Positions 1-11,917 of a stretch of 64,000 nucleotides of DNA are shown in pieces. The first letter of the stretch is position 1. Each line of letters begins with the position of its first letter. The position numbers and the translations under genes are program-made. Source of the DNA: Clytia hemisphaerica (taxonomy: Eukaryota; Cnidaria; Hydrozoa; Leptothecata; Clytiidae); the NCBI GenBank assembly GCA_902728285.1, contig CACVBU010000605.1, positions 63,403-127,402 of the forward strand, in the 5' to 3' direction. The notes below the pieces were generated by a model, which was given only the letters and a program-made list of their open reading frames with translations, did not search any database and was not told the DNA's origin.

Positions 1-889
1 GAAAGGAAATACACAATGAATTTTGTAATAGCAGTTAAATTTATTTCGTTTGATAAATTTCGGACGTAGTAGGAATTTCAAAACGTTCGAATACAAGAAA
101 ATACTACTTTTCGGACGTCAAGGAAGCAAGGGTTCGAAGACATTCGAAAGTTTGACGTTCGAATGTGACATTCTAATACTTTTAAAGGCCAAAACGTTCG
201 AAAATGTGACGTTCGAATACTTTAAAGGGCCAAAACGTTCGAAGTGAAAGTGTTCGTTTATTTTTAAAGGTCAAAACGTTCGAATCAGCTGAGCTAGAAA
301 AGAAACTGTTTCCGAGCTGTATAATTTGAACTTATTCGGTTTTTAAAGTGACAAATCAGCTGATTTTTACTCCGTGTTGAATAAAATCACATAACATTAA
401 CGAAAAGGAAAAGTGGACTTTGATGTATTTCTCCATTGACGAATCGACGGTATCCTATTCTCACAAGCCGTGTACAGTGGATAGAAAAAGGGAAGGTTGG
501 CAATGTGTTGGATGGAAATAAAATGATCCGTGGAGAAGTGTTGGAACGAGAAGTAAGTTTCTCAGCAGGAGCTGCCTGTTGATATTTAGACAAAAATTTT
601 ATCACTTATGAGTTCCCCCGATTAGCTTTTGTTAATTTCGGTAATTTTTGTTTGATAATATTCATTCTGTACAAACTTTCATTTCATTTTGTCACCTCTC
701 CTTGTATTATGAATAAGAAAGACTGATCAGGGATTCCTTGTTTTTTTCTCTATAAGCATAACTTAAATTGGCCATGGTTGAATTAAGAGCTACGATAGTA
801 AAAGAATTGGCTAATTAACACCCCGAAGCCTTGGCAACCTGATATTTTATCCAAGAAAAGTGTACACTATCAATTTATTTCTTTAACAG
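1..889. other. Left-edge non-coding stretch with TTCGAA cluster
   Basis: No supported gene. Positions 60-290 hold about ten copies of AACGTTCGAA or TTCGAA-like motifs at irregular spacing; the small ORF there is a by-product of this repetition. A gtaagt-like donor near 551 could belong to an upstream exon of the BEN-like gene, but I could not match its phase to the exon at 890. Confidence 0.4.
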
Positions 890-3800
890 GGACGAAAGGT
901 GAACTAATCGAATTTGATTTGGAATGGCAAAAGAAAAAAGCTGAACAGACTAATGAGGTATAAAAATTTTTTCTCGATTTTTTCTTCCTTCTTTATCTGA
1001 TCGGATCGGATGAAGTCTTTGCGATGCTTGTAGAATTAAAACGGTAACGGATAAGAGAAGCGATTCACGTTTGCGTTCAATAGCGTCTGCGATTATTCGG
1101 TGGTTTTCGAGTTAAATCGTTTTCGATAACGAATTGAGAGAAGCGATTCTTGTTTACGTTCAAAAGCGTCTGCGATTATTCGGTGGTTTTCGAGTTAAAT
1201 CGTTTTCGAAACGAATTGAGAGAGCGATTCTTGTTACGTTCAAAAGCGTCTGCGATTATTCGGTGGTTTTCGAGTTAAATCGTTTTCGATAACAGATTGA
1301 GAGAAGCGATTCTTGTTTGCGTTCAATAGCGTCTGCGATTATTCGTTGGTCTTCGAGTAAAATAGTTTCGATAACGGATTGAGAGAAGCGATTCTTGTTT
1401 TCGTTCAATAGCGTCTGTTTCATCTGAAATAAAGGAAGAATAGCTTAGTTTGTTGGTCAAAAAATTTTTACTAACATTTAGTGAAGAGAAAAATAATACA
1501 TGTTTTTTATAAGCATACAAAAAACCAAAAGCTGGCGCGGAAATGCTTGGCTCGAGAGATTAACAAAGCTGAAAAATATTATCATTCCAGTAGAGGCCAC
1601 TATATCCAATGAAGTATAAGCCCGAAGGGCTAGAAATGACAGATTGAAACTAAAATTTACTTCTAAATTTCGAAAAAAATATCAATCGTAAAGAAAGGAA
1701 TTGCTAGATTCAATCTGTCGTCAAAAATGCGGCGCATTTTATAAGGCTTCACTTTTTCTTGCCTGAGAAAGGTTAGAGATTTAAAGGGATAATCAGATGG
1801 TTTGAGATATTTTGCCTATAGATAGCTTCTAGGATTTTAGGAAAAACTCCTAAATTTTTGGGTGTACTTATTTTCCTGACTCAAGTTATACCACTTTGAA
1901 ATTTTGAACCTTTGCTTGAAAACAATAGAAAAAAGTGTGAAAAGTCCCTGAAAAGTCCCATTTTTCGAGATTTCAAATTGGTATAACTTGAGTTAAGAAA
2001 ATAAATACACCGAAAAATTTAGAGGTTTTTCCTAAAATCCTAGAAGCTATCTGCAGGCAAAATATCTCAGACCATCTGATTATTCCTTTTTAACTCTACT
2101 TTGGGCTTTAAACTCAATGACTATATCTTCCCTTGTACAAGAAGTTGTGCAAGGGATTTTATGAATTAATTATTGCTCATCTGAAAATTTTCAATTTTGT
2201 TCAGGGGGGGGGGTCTTGCAGTTACTCCTTGACACTATGTGGAGTAACTGCAATTTTGGACATTTTCTACAGACACCACCACCCCTGCAGTTATTCCATA
2301 GTGTACTAACTGATTTTACCCTCAAAATTGGTGTATACCACCCCTAAAAATGCCAAATTTGGTAATTTTTTCACTGAATTCCTCATTTTTGATAGCATCT
2401 TACTGGGTATGTCTTATCAACTTATCAACGACCGTTCAAGAGTTAAATATCCAAGTTTGTTAAAATATCTTTCATGCCTTGATTTTGATTGAAGAAAAAA
2501 TTTTGTGATTTTTTTTTTACTTTTGAAAAAAAATATTTTGAATTTTTTTGCTTCCGGAATTTTTAAAAACCTAAAATGTTAAGTGAAAAATTGAAAAATT
2601 TGCTCACTTAGTACACCATATCCTACCAAAATCGACAATTTTGGGCTTAGGCACCACCCATGTTGCAGTTAGTCCACTGGTGGAGTAACTGTTTTCCCAA
2701 ATTTTGGTTTATATACCACCACGGTAGTAATTGTCATAGTGTTTATATAATAACTGCATGACCCCCCCTGTTTTGTTTGAAGTTTGTTAAAGCTGGCAGT
2801 TAAATGTACTATCATTTTTTAGAACTCAACTCTGGTAAAGTCAACATCACCAAAATCAACCACAAAAACAAAGTCAAAACAGGTCGCGGAGCCATCAAAG
2901 TCCAAAAAGGTTGCCAAGCTATCAACATCTAAGCAGGGTGGTGCCCTGTCCAAAAAGGTTGTTGAGCCATCAAATTCAAAACAGGTTGCCAAGCCACCAA
3001 AGACTACAACAAAGGTCACGGAGCCAACAAAGTTAACCAAGAAAAAGGTCACTAAGTCATCACATTCCACCGAACCACCAAAATCAAAAAAGATTGTTGT
3101 CGAGCCAGCAAAGTCAAAGCAAGAAACATCAACTACCAACAAAAGTAAATCAAAACTAGTAAGATAGAGGCCCCCCCAGTCGACCCTCAATTCACGTATT
3201 CACGTGCAAATTTTTGCCAATTCACGTATTCACGCGCGAAAAAAACCATTTTCACGTTCACGCGGTAATTTTGCTTTACTTGTTAAGGGTGGCAACAGCA
3301 ATGTTAAGGCTTAGCTTTAAAGGATTTCCCTCCGATTTTCTTCGTCGCAGACCCGTATCTATCAAGGATAAATTTCAAATCGAGGCTTGGCCTAAAATCA
3401 TGGACTGGAAAGTCTCAGGCTTCAAAGAGGTGGTGCAAGAAAAGGTCGTCTAGTTTGACCTTCGTCTCCTAGAAGGAAATTTTTGGAAAAGAAGACCGCG
3501 AGCGAAGCGAGCGCGAAAAATTTTCGACAATTTTTTCTTCTTTTATTCCCGGCTAGTTCGAAACGCAGGTCACAGGTCACAGGTCAACAGGTCACAGGTC
3601 ACAGGTCAGTGATGACAGGCTGACTCTAATCAATGTCATTGCAGAGGAAAATGTTTGGAAAACACAAAGAATTATCAAAAACATAATTCTCAAGCAATTT
3701 CATCCATATAAAACCATTTCAAACATCAAAATTTAACCATGTGCTTTTATCGATCTTTCGCAGTTTGCGCCGTGTATAACGCAGACCAGAAAATTTAAAA

Positions 3801-6800
3801 CCATACGTATTATACGTATAACAGGTATATTACATATTGTAATGTTTGTAATGTTATATGATGGTTACAGATAATAAAACTCATCGCTCTAAAACTACCT
3901 TCTCAGAGAACTCACGAGCTTCTGATTGGTGTAATTTTATATCCAGCCATATTGTTATCATCACATTTGGTATGCTAAATATTTTTGGTGTTTTTCTCTT
4001 GTAAGACATGATATTTTGTGATCCTGTCAACATTTTTGTCAAAAATTGTCATTAAGTCATTAAAATAACAATTGAATGATTAATTAGTTTCATCCTTCTA
4101 AAACCACTCTCTTAGGGACCTCACAAGCTTCTGATTGGTGCCGTTTTATATCCATTCGCACTATCAACATCACATTCTGTATTATAAATATTTTTCGTGT
4201 TTTTGTCTTGTTAGGCAACATATTTTATGATTTTGTCATTATTTTTGTAAGTAAGTGTCACTAGGTTGTTATTTTATTCAATTGTCATTTTATAATATCT
4301 AAATAACATGTATTACTTTTTTGTAATTTAATGCGTTATGTATTGATGTTATGTTATGGGCAAAGACTTTCCTAACTGAAAGTGACGCCCCCAAAATAAC
4401 ATAACATATGTATTGATGTTATGTTATGTATATGTTATGATCTTATTATCTTTTTTCCGGTCTGCACTTTGTTGACCTGTGACCTGTGACCTGTTGACCT
4501 GTGACCTGTGACCTGCGTTTCGAACTAGCCGTTTTATTCCTGAGAAAACGGTCTTAACACGCTATTGTTAAACCCAAGTAGCCTTCTTGGTCACACAATT
4601 CATTCAAAATCTTGCATTATATTCAACACTGACCATTTACTGGCAAAAACCTGGTACGGCGAGCGAAGTACCTGCCCTACACGGTGCGGCATCACAAGAG
4701 TTTCTTCTGAATGTTCGATGATGCATTTATACAAGATTTATTAGAACTACCTATTTATGTAAATTATTAAAAGAGCAAATACCGTTCCCTGTCTCCAAGT
4801 TAATGCGGTATCATTTTGTGTACTGCATTTAGTAACAATATAAGTGACTACAGAAAGACGACCATCATTAGCGTCGACCGAGAAAATTTTCTCTAAGACT
4901 CTTTCGTTTTGGCTCAAAACACTATCGTTTGATGCATTATTTGCATTACAAAAGTTGTCATTAAATGTTACAAAATGCGTCCTCAGAAAAATATGGAAAA
5001 ATATTTGTTTATCTTTAAATTTTATAAAGTTTTGATTATTTTGAATAACTTTACAATAACATTACGTCAGTATGATATCCAAGATTATATGCGAGCGAAG
5101 CGAGCAAGAAAATTTTTTAGATTTAGGTTTATTTAGTTTTGTTCTAGACAATAATTCGCTTTTCACGCAGTTTCACGTTCACGCTCAAAATCTCGATTCA
5201 CGAATTCACGCTGGAAAAATCTTATTTTCACGTTCACGTTGATATCTCAATTCACGTATTCACGCGCCGAAAAAGTCCAATTCACGTATTCACGACAGAA
5301 AAAAGGGTCATTCACGTGTCACGCCAACCCCTGGGGGAGCCCCTAAGATACTTACAGTTATTGTAATAGATATTCAAAATTGACTTTAGTATTTCCCCAT
5401 CATGTGTAGTGGTCCAAGTCTAGAAGAAAAATAAATTTGTAACAATTTAAAGATAATTTTGGGTTACTTTGAGAAGTTATCATGATATTTAATTTTGGGA
5501 AGTGAAAAAGGTCATATTCTGGTAAGAGCTGATATTTTGAAAATTTAAGAAAATTCTTGAAAACTAGTTTTTGCCAAAATGAGTACTTATAATAAATAAT
5601 TTTTTCAAGTAAGAACAAGTAATGACCATGAAAACTATTATTTATTAGGTGATGGATGGAAAACCAAAATCTAAATCAAAAGCAGCTAAATCTGAAAGAG
5701 CTAAAGACTCAGTTAAAGATAGCAGTGGTCCAGAACCGGTAAAATACTTACAATTATTAGATATTGCTAATAGAGTTTCCAAAATCTTGTTCCAAGTTTG
5801 TCACAGCTCTTAAGTTTGTATTCACGTGATGTCAGAAGATCCACAAGAACTGAAAGTGAGAAGGAAGACAAGGACTTATCTTTTTGTCACTGTTTATTTT
5901 TGGACGGGCAAATTTTGACAGGAAAGTAATTCATAATCTTAATTCAAATCAGTTTTACAGGATTTTTACATTTAGTAGAATAATGACTTGTTTTATTCAG
6001 AGCTCGCGTTTTCATTTTTATAGGATCGAAAAATGAGTCAAGGAGAGAAAGATGTTGTCAAAGCCTTCCACCACCGCCAAAGTAGTAAGATGGAAAAGTT
6101 CAACGGGTTCTTAGTTGAAAAGGTTGTATTATCCAAAAAGAAAAAGGTTAAAGCAAAAGATCCACGAAACTTTTTAGAAAAACCTAAAAGAAATCATCAC
6201 CATCACTGTCACCGTCACCCTTGCCTTTGGTGTCAGAATCAGGTTTACGACAGTCTTTGTCACCATGGTCACCTTCAAAGTTACCATCGCAATCTCGGTC
6301 CCCATCACGTTTACGTTCATTGTCATCTTCAACTTCAAGCTCGTTAACATTATCATCTTTACTGTCAAGCTTGTGTACATCATCATCTTTACCATCACAT
6401 CCACGTTCACCGAAAGCGAAACTTCTGGAGACTCCGTCAACTGTGGACAGGTTATCTCCATTGTCTTCAACAGCTAATTCGCCATCCTTTGGTCAAGAAT
6501 TATCAAATGTGTCGTTTACTACACCAGTAGCAAAAAGCCCAAGACAACTGAAATCTAGAAAATCACCAATTGCAAATAACCAGGCTGTGGCTGTACAAAC
6601 ATCACCAACAGTTGATTCCATCATCCAAAGAAATGGCAGCCCTGATTTTTCAAGACTATTTGGTTCTACTCAATCAACCCCGTTCAATCACAAAAACATG
6701 CAAATTGAAGATCTACGTCGTGACATTACAGAATGGAAAGAACAGATGAGTAATCAATTGACAGAAATCAAATGTCTTTTAACAAATTTGACTTCTCCTC

Positions 6801-7405
6801 CACGTAAGGACAGCAACGAAGGCGTCATCGATGTTACACAAATGGACAAGTATATCCACACTGATAACTTCGCTCAAAGCTTTCTCGCTCAACTACAACC
6901 TGAATTACTGTCAGGTTCACTCAATCAACAACATCAACAAGGAGCGTCAAACCATCACCAACAACAATCTTTGAACCATCATCAACAACAGCCGTCACCA
7001 CACAACAATCAGCAACAACGAGCCTCATACCTTCAGCAAGACTATTCAAATCAGCTTCCATCATCAAACCAGTCTTCTCAAGAGAGTGATATCAATCATA
7101 CAATATCTAAATCAGAGAAAAAGGATATGATCAAGTTAGCATCTGATCACGGACTTGTATTAATCAAAGCCAAATTTTCCATCAGAGAAATTCTAACCTG
7201 CAACATCAATGGCCGACAAAAATTTAAACCATTCGATCACAGAGTTATATCGTGCATTCTCAATGAAGTCAATAGCAAGTACAGAGTTCCAGAATATTTG
7301 GAGGAAGATGTGCAAAAGGGCATAACAGCAAAATTAAAGCGTTTTCGACAAAGTCTACGGGAAAAACTGACAAAGGAAAATAAACTTCATGAATTTTTAG
7401 AATAA
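890..7405 (+). CDS. Lys/Ser-rich protein with C-terminal BEN-like domain (4 exons, 5' end missing)
   Basis: Four exons can be joined: 890-957, 2823-3158, 5649-5738 and 6024-7405. Each junction has AG and GT borders and all three splices fall in phase 0. Exon 2 is 112 codons of Lys/Ser/Thr/Pro-rich sequence with recurring SKKV, EPSKSK and KQVAKP units. Exon 4 continues with basic sequence, then an S/P-rich block (about 6186-6440), a predicted coiled coil (IEDLRRDITEWKEQM, about 6700-6790), a Gln/His-rich tract (6920-7060), and a roughly 95-residue C-terminal domain starting near DMIKLASDHGLVL. That domain resembles a BEN domain (DNA or chromatin binding), which would make this a nuclear factor; the assignment is from pattern memory. 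The frame changes by -1 near 6191-6193; one extra A there gives KRKSSPSLSPSP. No start codon was found. The stop is TAA at 7403-7405. Confidence 0.6.
1030..1425. repeat. 83-bp tandem array (about five copies)
   Basis: The motif GCGTCTGCGATTATTCGG recurs at 1083, 1166, 1246, 1329 and (partly) 1411, a period of 80-83 bp. Copies share GAGAAGCGATTC and CGAGTTAAATCG. The array lies in the first identified intron of the BEN-like gene. Confidence 0.85.
1771..2097. repeat. Foldback repeat, arms about 130 bp
   Basis: The sequence from about 1771 to 1903 (containing ATAATCAGATGG and TAGCTTCTAGGATTTTAGG) returns as its reverse complement at about 1965-2097 with a few mismatches. The spacer is about 60 bp. 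No coding content; probably a non-autonomous DNA transposon. I saw no clear target duplication. Confidence 0.8.
2202..2770. mobile_element. hAT-like MITE with CAGGGG termini
   Basis: The left end CAGGGGGGGGGG-TCTTGCAGTTA matches the reverse complement of the right end TAACTGCATGACCCCCCCTG. Both flanks carry TTTTGTT directly next to the termini. CAGGG ends and a target duplication near 8 bp are typical of hAT elements. Non-coding and intronic. Confidence 0.65.
3550..4531. mobile_element. MULE-like element with AGGTCA-array terminal repeats
   Basis: A 59-bp terminal inverted repeat starting CGGCTAGTTCGAAACGC occupies 3550-3608 and, inverted, 4473-4531. The flanks TTTTATTCC at 3541-3549 and 4532-4540 are an exact 9-bp target duplication, the size typical of Mutator-like elements. 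The interior contains two diverged copies of a segment of about 190 bp (about 3870-4059 and 4080-4265, both with AGCTTCTGATTGGTG). Non-autonomous. Confidence 0.85.
3567..3608 (+). promoter_or_regulatory. Six AGGTCA half-sites (DR1/DR2 spacing)
   Basis: Six perfect AGGTCA hexamers in direct repeat, separated by 1, 1, 2, 1 and 1 bases; a mirror copy lies at 4473-4514. AGGTCA with 1- or 2-base spacing is the DR1/DR2 arrangement recognised by RXR, HNF4 and COUP-type nuclear receptors. Binding is inferred from motif identity only. Confidence 0.5.
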
Positions 7406-8770
7406 AATTTCAAAATTTTAGACATCTAGTTCCAATAGTGCACCTTAAAGGTTTTATTTTCACATAAGTGTTCCCGCTTCATACCAGGAGTCTTTCCGAC
7501 CAATCTTGCTCCACATTTGTGTCAATTCAATATAAAAACGCTTGTAAATCAAAATTGATAAGTGAGCAAAGAATATAACTCTTATTAACTATCAGCGAGT
7601 CCATTAGTTTGATGGCTTTTATGAACGTTTTGAAAGTTTCCCAACTCAAAAAAATTTTCACTTACATTTTACAATTATGTGACCCAAATTTCTCAAGTGA
7701 CTGGTCTGTAGCCAACCTTTTTGAATGCCCGATGAACAATACATCCATCTTCCCTTTAAATAAAGACAAAGGAATTTCAATTACTTTAGCATTTGAAATG
7801 TTTTGCAACTATGAGACTTTTAGGAGATTTTACATTCTTATGAGATGCTACTCAATATAATCGATTTTTTCTTCTTGATGGTTCTGCAAATGCTCCTTTC
7901 TAACATTTGATTGCAAAAATTAATTTTCTTTAGGAATATTGTATATTATAGGTATACTGTAAAAGTAAAAGTTGTAGTTTTTTTCCAGAAAATTTTGAAT
8001 CATTTTGTTCTTTTATTTATTTAGATACTTATTTTTCTAATTCCAAATTCACAAGGAAAGGTTTTGTAAGCCTACTTTAATTATTGAATAGAAATGTTTG
8101 TATTATTTTTGCAAATTACCCGTATTTTGAATTGCATGCTTGTCATTATATCTTAACTTTTAAAAATTATTCTAGTGAAAAATAGTCAGTTTTTTCCACG
8201 CCCACAACTTTTTTGCAGCAGCCACTAACTACCCACAATATTTTTCTAGACCCCTAAGATTTTATCTGGATATACCAGACATCATTCCAGATCCACAAGA
8301 TTATTTCACAAACAAGATTTTCTTTGGGACCCACAAGGACGAACATGCAAAAGGCAGTAGGGCTCAATCCACGAGAGCATGTAATTAATCATTCTCAGTA
8401 AGAGAATAAAGCTTAGATCACAAATAACTAATGTTTGCATTGTCTAATTATAATTGCACAAGAATTCTATTTCAAAATAATAACAAAGATAATATTCCAT
8501 TTCCTGTTTTTGCGGAAATGTTTTAGGCAGTCATCCAAAAAATTCTGTTCGCGTTGCAAAGGGTGTTAAAAATACATGCGGGCGGTCGGACAGGCTGTCG
8601 AAAAAATTCCCAGGTTTTTTTTTAAAAGCTACACTATAAAAGAACAAATTGCTTTTCTTTGATTTCTTTCGAATCTCCACACCGGAAAATCAGAGGGTGG
8701 GTGACACAAGGAGAAAATTTTTTCGATGACCGCCGTATTACCTCTATTCCTTAGTCATAACAGAATTCCA
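7406..8770. other. Intergenic, no supported gene
   Basis: The 3' flank of the BEN-like gene. The 83-codon ORF at 7609-7860 has low-complexity AT-driven composition and no recognisable domain. A stretch at about 8260-8388 is open in one frame (reads DIIPDPQDYFTNKIFF) and might be an isolated exon; no clear splice partners were found. Confidence 0.4.
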
Positions 8771-9306
8771 ACCAGACGTCCGCGCTCGATAGAATCGATC
8801 ATCGGAATGGCTCGATGACGGATCGATGGATTACTTAACGATCCGGATGGGAGATCGATGGAAGATTCAGCCATTAAAAAGTCTTGAGTATCGATCCTTC
8901 GTTGATCCATTATCGAGCTAGTATTTCAATCGAGTATATCGATTCGTTATTGATCGTTAATCGATTCGTCATCGATTGTTAATCGATTCGTCATCGATTG
9001 TTAATCGGTTCGTCATCGATTGTTAATCAGATCGTCATGGATTGTTAATCGATTTGTTATCGATTGTTAATCGATTTGTTATCGATTGTTAATCGATTTG
9101 TTATCGATTGTTAATCGATTTGTTATCGATTGTAAATTGAGATCGATAAAAGATCGATGATAGATCGATAATTAATCATGAGCTTAAAAAAATCTTGAGT
9201 ATCGATCCTCTATCGATCTCCCATCCGGATCGTAATCCATCGATCACATATCGACCCGTCATCGAACTGTTCCAATGATCGATCCTATCGAGCGCGGACG
9301 TCTGGT
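8771..9306. mobile_element. Foldback element with 22-bp ATCGAT satellite core
   Basis: Inverted ends starting ACCAGACGTCCGCGCTCGAT (8771) and ending in the complement at 9306, arms about 120 bp. The target duplication is TCCA (8767-8770 and 9307-9310). The core (about 8935-9140) is about nine copies of a 22-bp unit, CGATTCGTCATCGATTGTTAAT or variants. The whole element is dense in ATCGAT palindromes. Non-coding. Confidence 0.85.
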
Positions 9307-9310
9307 TCCA

Positions 9311-10335
9311 AGAACCACAGTGACTAACAGTCCACACACAAACACAGCAAAACAGTGTGCCCTTTATTTGCAATTTCTGTCAGATTTCATTTCTGCCCAA
9401 CTGTTAGTTTTTGAAGTTCATTTAGATTCAGACAATTTTTTGCCAACCACTAACTCATTTTTTTACCTAAAAACTACACAAACACAAGTTATTTGTGATC
9501 GTGGCCTTATTCAATTGATTCATTTTTTCATTCAGTAGTGTGGCAAGTATAAATTTTCTCTGTATTTGTCAAAGGCAGCTTAACCTTGCCCCTTGGTCAT
9601 GAAGGCTTGTATAAAATTCAATTTTGATTAGAGCCTATTTTCTTGTAAGGAGAAAATAGTTACTAGTTTAAAATAGCAGGATTGCCACTTACAGTATAGC
9701 TATGTAAGCTTTCTTTTTGTGAAGTTTCTTCCATGTGTAGTTTCTTTCATGTGTGAAGTTTCCTCCAGTCCAGTGAACCTCCAGCTTGAAATTTCTAAGT
9801 AAAAGAACTTGCGATGTTCGATGCTCACATGTGAATTCTTGAGTTCGAGCTTTGTATATTTTGCCGAACATTATAAAATCCCCGAACAGTCATGTAAAAA
9901 ACAATTCCGTAAAATGTATGCTGTTTGTTATGATTTCTCGTTTGCCGGCAAACGTTTCGAGCGGCAAAATGTCCGCACCATGACCGCACTGAATACCGCA
10001 CTTATTAAAATGGTGCTCTTTAGTGACCGATCGAGTGCGTTTGAATGGATTTTTAGAAAAGATTTTTGGATGATTTCTGGCCGATACAAAGGTACCATTT
10101 GACCGCACGGTAAATCGTTTCGCCGCTTTTTTGCCGCACATTTTATCGAACTGTCCGCACCAAGACCGGTCTCATTTTTAATGTACTCCAAATCGCTTGG
10201 GGGGTCACAAATGTCCAGTCGTTTATATGTTCATGGTTTTATATTTTAAAGATAAAACCAGTCTAATAACCAATCAGATTGGAGAGTCAATCCCACGTCA
10301 GAAGCCAAAACAAAGTTCTATATTTTATTTCTCAG
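9311..10335. other. Intergenic / upstream of unrecognised gene
   Basis: No supported exon. Positions 9930-10170 contain a cluster of CCGCAC motifs and the palindrome AAACGTTTGCCGGCAAACG-like sequence; overlapping ORFs on both strands there are not convincing. Confidence 0.35.
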
Positions 10336-11096
10336 GTTCAATTCAAGAGGATGCTACCCTCAACCATGGAAATACATCAAAACCGAGTAGGTCAGAAAAC
10401 GGTAAGTAGTGGAAATTAGGATTTCAAATATTGAAAAATACTTTAAAACTGTTGCATGTTTTTAAGAGAAAAAAAATTAACAAATTCATACTACTTTGTT
10501 TCAGGATGGATTCTAAAATCGTCTTCCACCGCAAAAACAATTGTTAACGGCGTTTTCGGTAAGAAATTAAATATATTTAGATTAATAAAGCCTTTTTGTT
10601 TTTGTCATAACACATTGTTGTCCAGTTCCTCTTTCTTGGTCGAATCTCGTTATGCTCTTTCGAAACGTTTTTCATTTCCCTAGGGAAATTTTGTCTAGGG
10701 AAATAATATCTGGAATCTTTTTAAATATTTATTTAGCTTCACCAAAACTGCGAAAAGTGCGAAAATGAGTCCTTTTATTAGAGTTCCTTTTAGACGTTTT
10801 TATGTATCTTTTAATCACACTCTTTAATTTCTTTTTCTCGTTTAGAACTTTCTAAGAGTGATATTAAGCCAGGCATGTTCGTAACTTTAAATCCTGAACG
10901 TGGTCATAAGGATACGTATTGGATTTTTTTATTAACGAAAACAACAAAAAACAAAATAGAAGGTATTTTCATTGAGAGAGTTGACGACGGTAGAGATGTA
11001 GAGATTTGGGAAGCTGAAGGAGTTGACTTGGAACTGTATAATTCGGAAAGAAACGGGAACGAAACCTATATTTTATGTTGTCGAAATGATAACTGA
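10336..11096 (+). CDS. Unrecognised small protein, 3' three exons
   Basis: Exons 10336-10401, 10505-10558 and 10846-11096 join with matching phase (each splice leaves one base) and AG/GT borders, giving an open frame of about 123 codons to TGA at 11094-11096. The first part is Ser/Asn-rich. The last exon encodes a compact domain of about 80 residues beginning SDIKPGMFVTLNPERGHKD, with alternating hydrophobic residues suggesting a beta-rich fold, and ending LCCRNDN. I do not recognise the family. The first exon here starts two bases into a codon, so at least one upstream coding exon is missing. Confidence 0.55.
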
Positions 11097-11752
11097 AGGT
11101 GCTTATCACTGTCTCCCTCAGACAGCAGTGCAATTTTTGATAGGACAAACAACTTAATGTTTAAATATATTTAAAATTACTGCAGAGTGATTTAAAAGTT
11201 TTCGAAAAGTCTTCTCAATCATTTTAATATCGGTAATTTTCGCGGCTAGAACTTTTATTTTTGTCGATAAAAATTATGAAGGCCTTGTTATTGGCCAACA
11301 TTTCCAATAGCGATACTGCTTAATTTATTAAAAACCTAACGTATGCTGTTACGTGAAACACTAGACTTGAGTTGTTTATATTATATGCGTGTAATATAGT
11401 AGTATTGGCGCAGATTGGCGTTATATGATGGTACGATTATTGTTAAGAGATTCAATTTATATAAAATTGTTCCCTCATTATTTTCTGCTTTATTAGTTTT
11501 CTGAATTAGTCGTCTAGCTTGCTAGACTAGTGAAACACAGATATTTTACTATAGTACGATACTTTAAAGGAAGAAACTTTCACGAATGGACAAATTCGTG
11601 AGAATTAACTTTTGTGAAAATGGAGCTCTCTAACATATTTCGCGGGAATAAACTTTTGCGAATCAGGCTACCTGTGATTTGCTTTCTTTGATTTGGCTTT
11701 TGTTTTCTGATCTCAAGTAATTTTTTTTTTCAAAAAACTAGTTCTCTTTCAT

Positions 11753-11917
11753 GAATATTGCCCTATGTATTACAATGAGGTGAATACAGTCGCTCTCATA
11801 GTGTATGCCCGCGAATGGCATGGTTGGGAGTTCGAGTCTCGCCGGATCCGTTGGTTTTCCAACGGTTCTGGTGGCTGGTCAGAAAACAATATGAGAGCGA
11901 CTGTATTCACCTCATTG
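11753..11917. mobile_element. tRNA-related SINE-like retroposon with 30-bp inverted repeat
   Basis: Flanked by a perfect 14-bp direct repeat TAGTTCTCTTTCAT at 11739-11752 and 11918-11931, as expected for a retroposon. The body contains a perfect 30-bp inverted repeat (arms 11771-11800 and 11890-11919) around an 89-base loop. The loop holds a box-B-like GGGAGTTCGAGTCTCGCC, suggesting tRNA ancestry. The antisense ORF across it is a known type of spurious SINE translation. Confidence 0.7.

Larger units (their letters stand above)
3167..5343. mobile_element. C-rich TIR transposon, copy 1, at a splice donor
   Basis: The termini GAGGCCCCCCCAG and CTGGGGGAGCCCC are inverted repeats (11 of 13 match), flanked by TAAGATA at 3160-3166 and 5344-5350. 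Just inside each end lie arrays of TTCACGTATTCACG (3198-3262 and about 5160-5325), in the same orientation at both ends although the termini are inverted. The duplicated target is the splice donor (GTAAGATA) of the preceding Lys-rich exon, so the element sits immediately after exon 2 of the BEN-like gene. About 990 bp of its length is a nested MULE-like insertion. No transposase ORF; the 79-codon ORF at 3214-3453 was not recognised. Confidence 0.75.

Noticed and set aside
2819-3190. Minus-strand ORF of 123 codons
   Set aside because: It is the antisense shadow of the Lys/Ser-rich plus-strand exon, which has matched splice sites and phase.
6174-6470. Minus-strand ORF rich in Met, Val and Thr
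   Set aside because: Antisense of a degenerate Ser/Pro-coding trinucleotide-like tract; composition artefact.
7609-7860. Plus-strand ORF of 83 codons
   Set aside because: No splice partners, no domain, and AT-driven amino-acid composition.
11801-11889. Functional tRNA gene
   Set aside because: A box-B-like sequence is present but no convincing acceptor stem or anticodon arm; the retroposon flanks explain it better.
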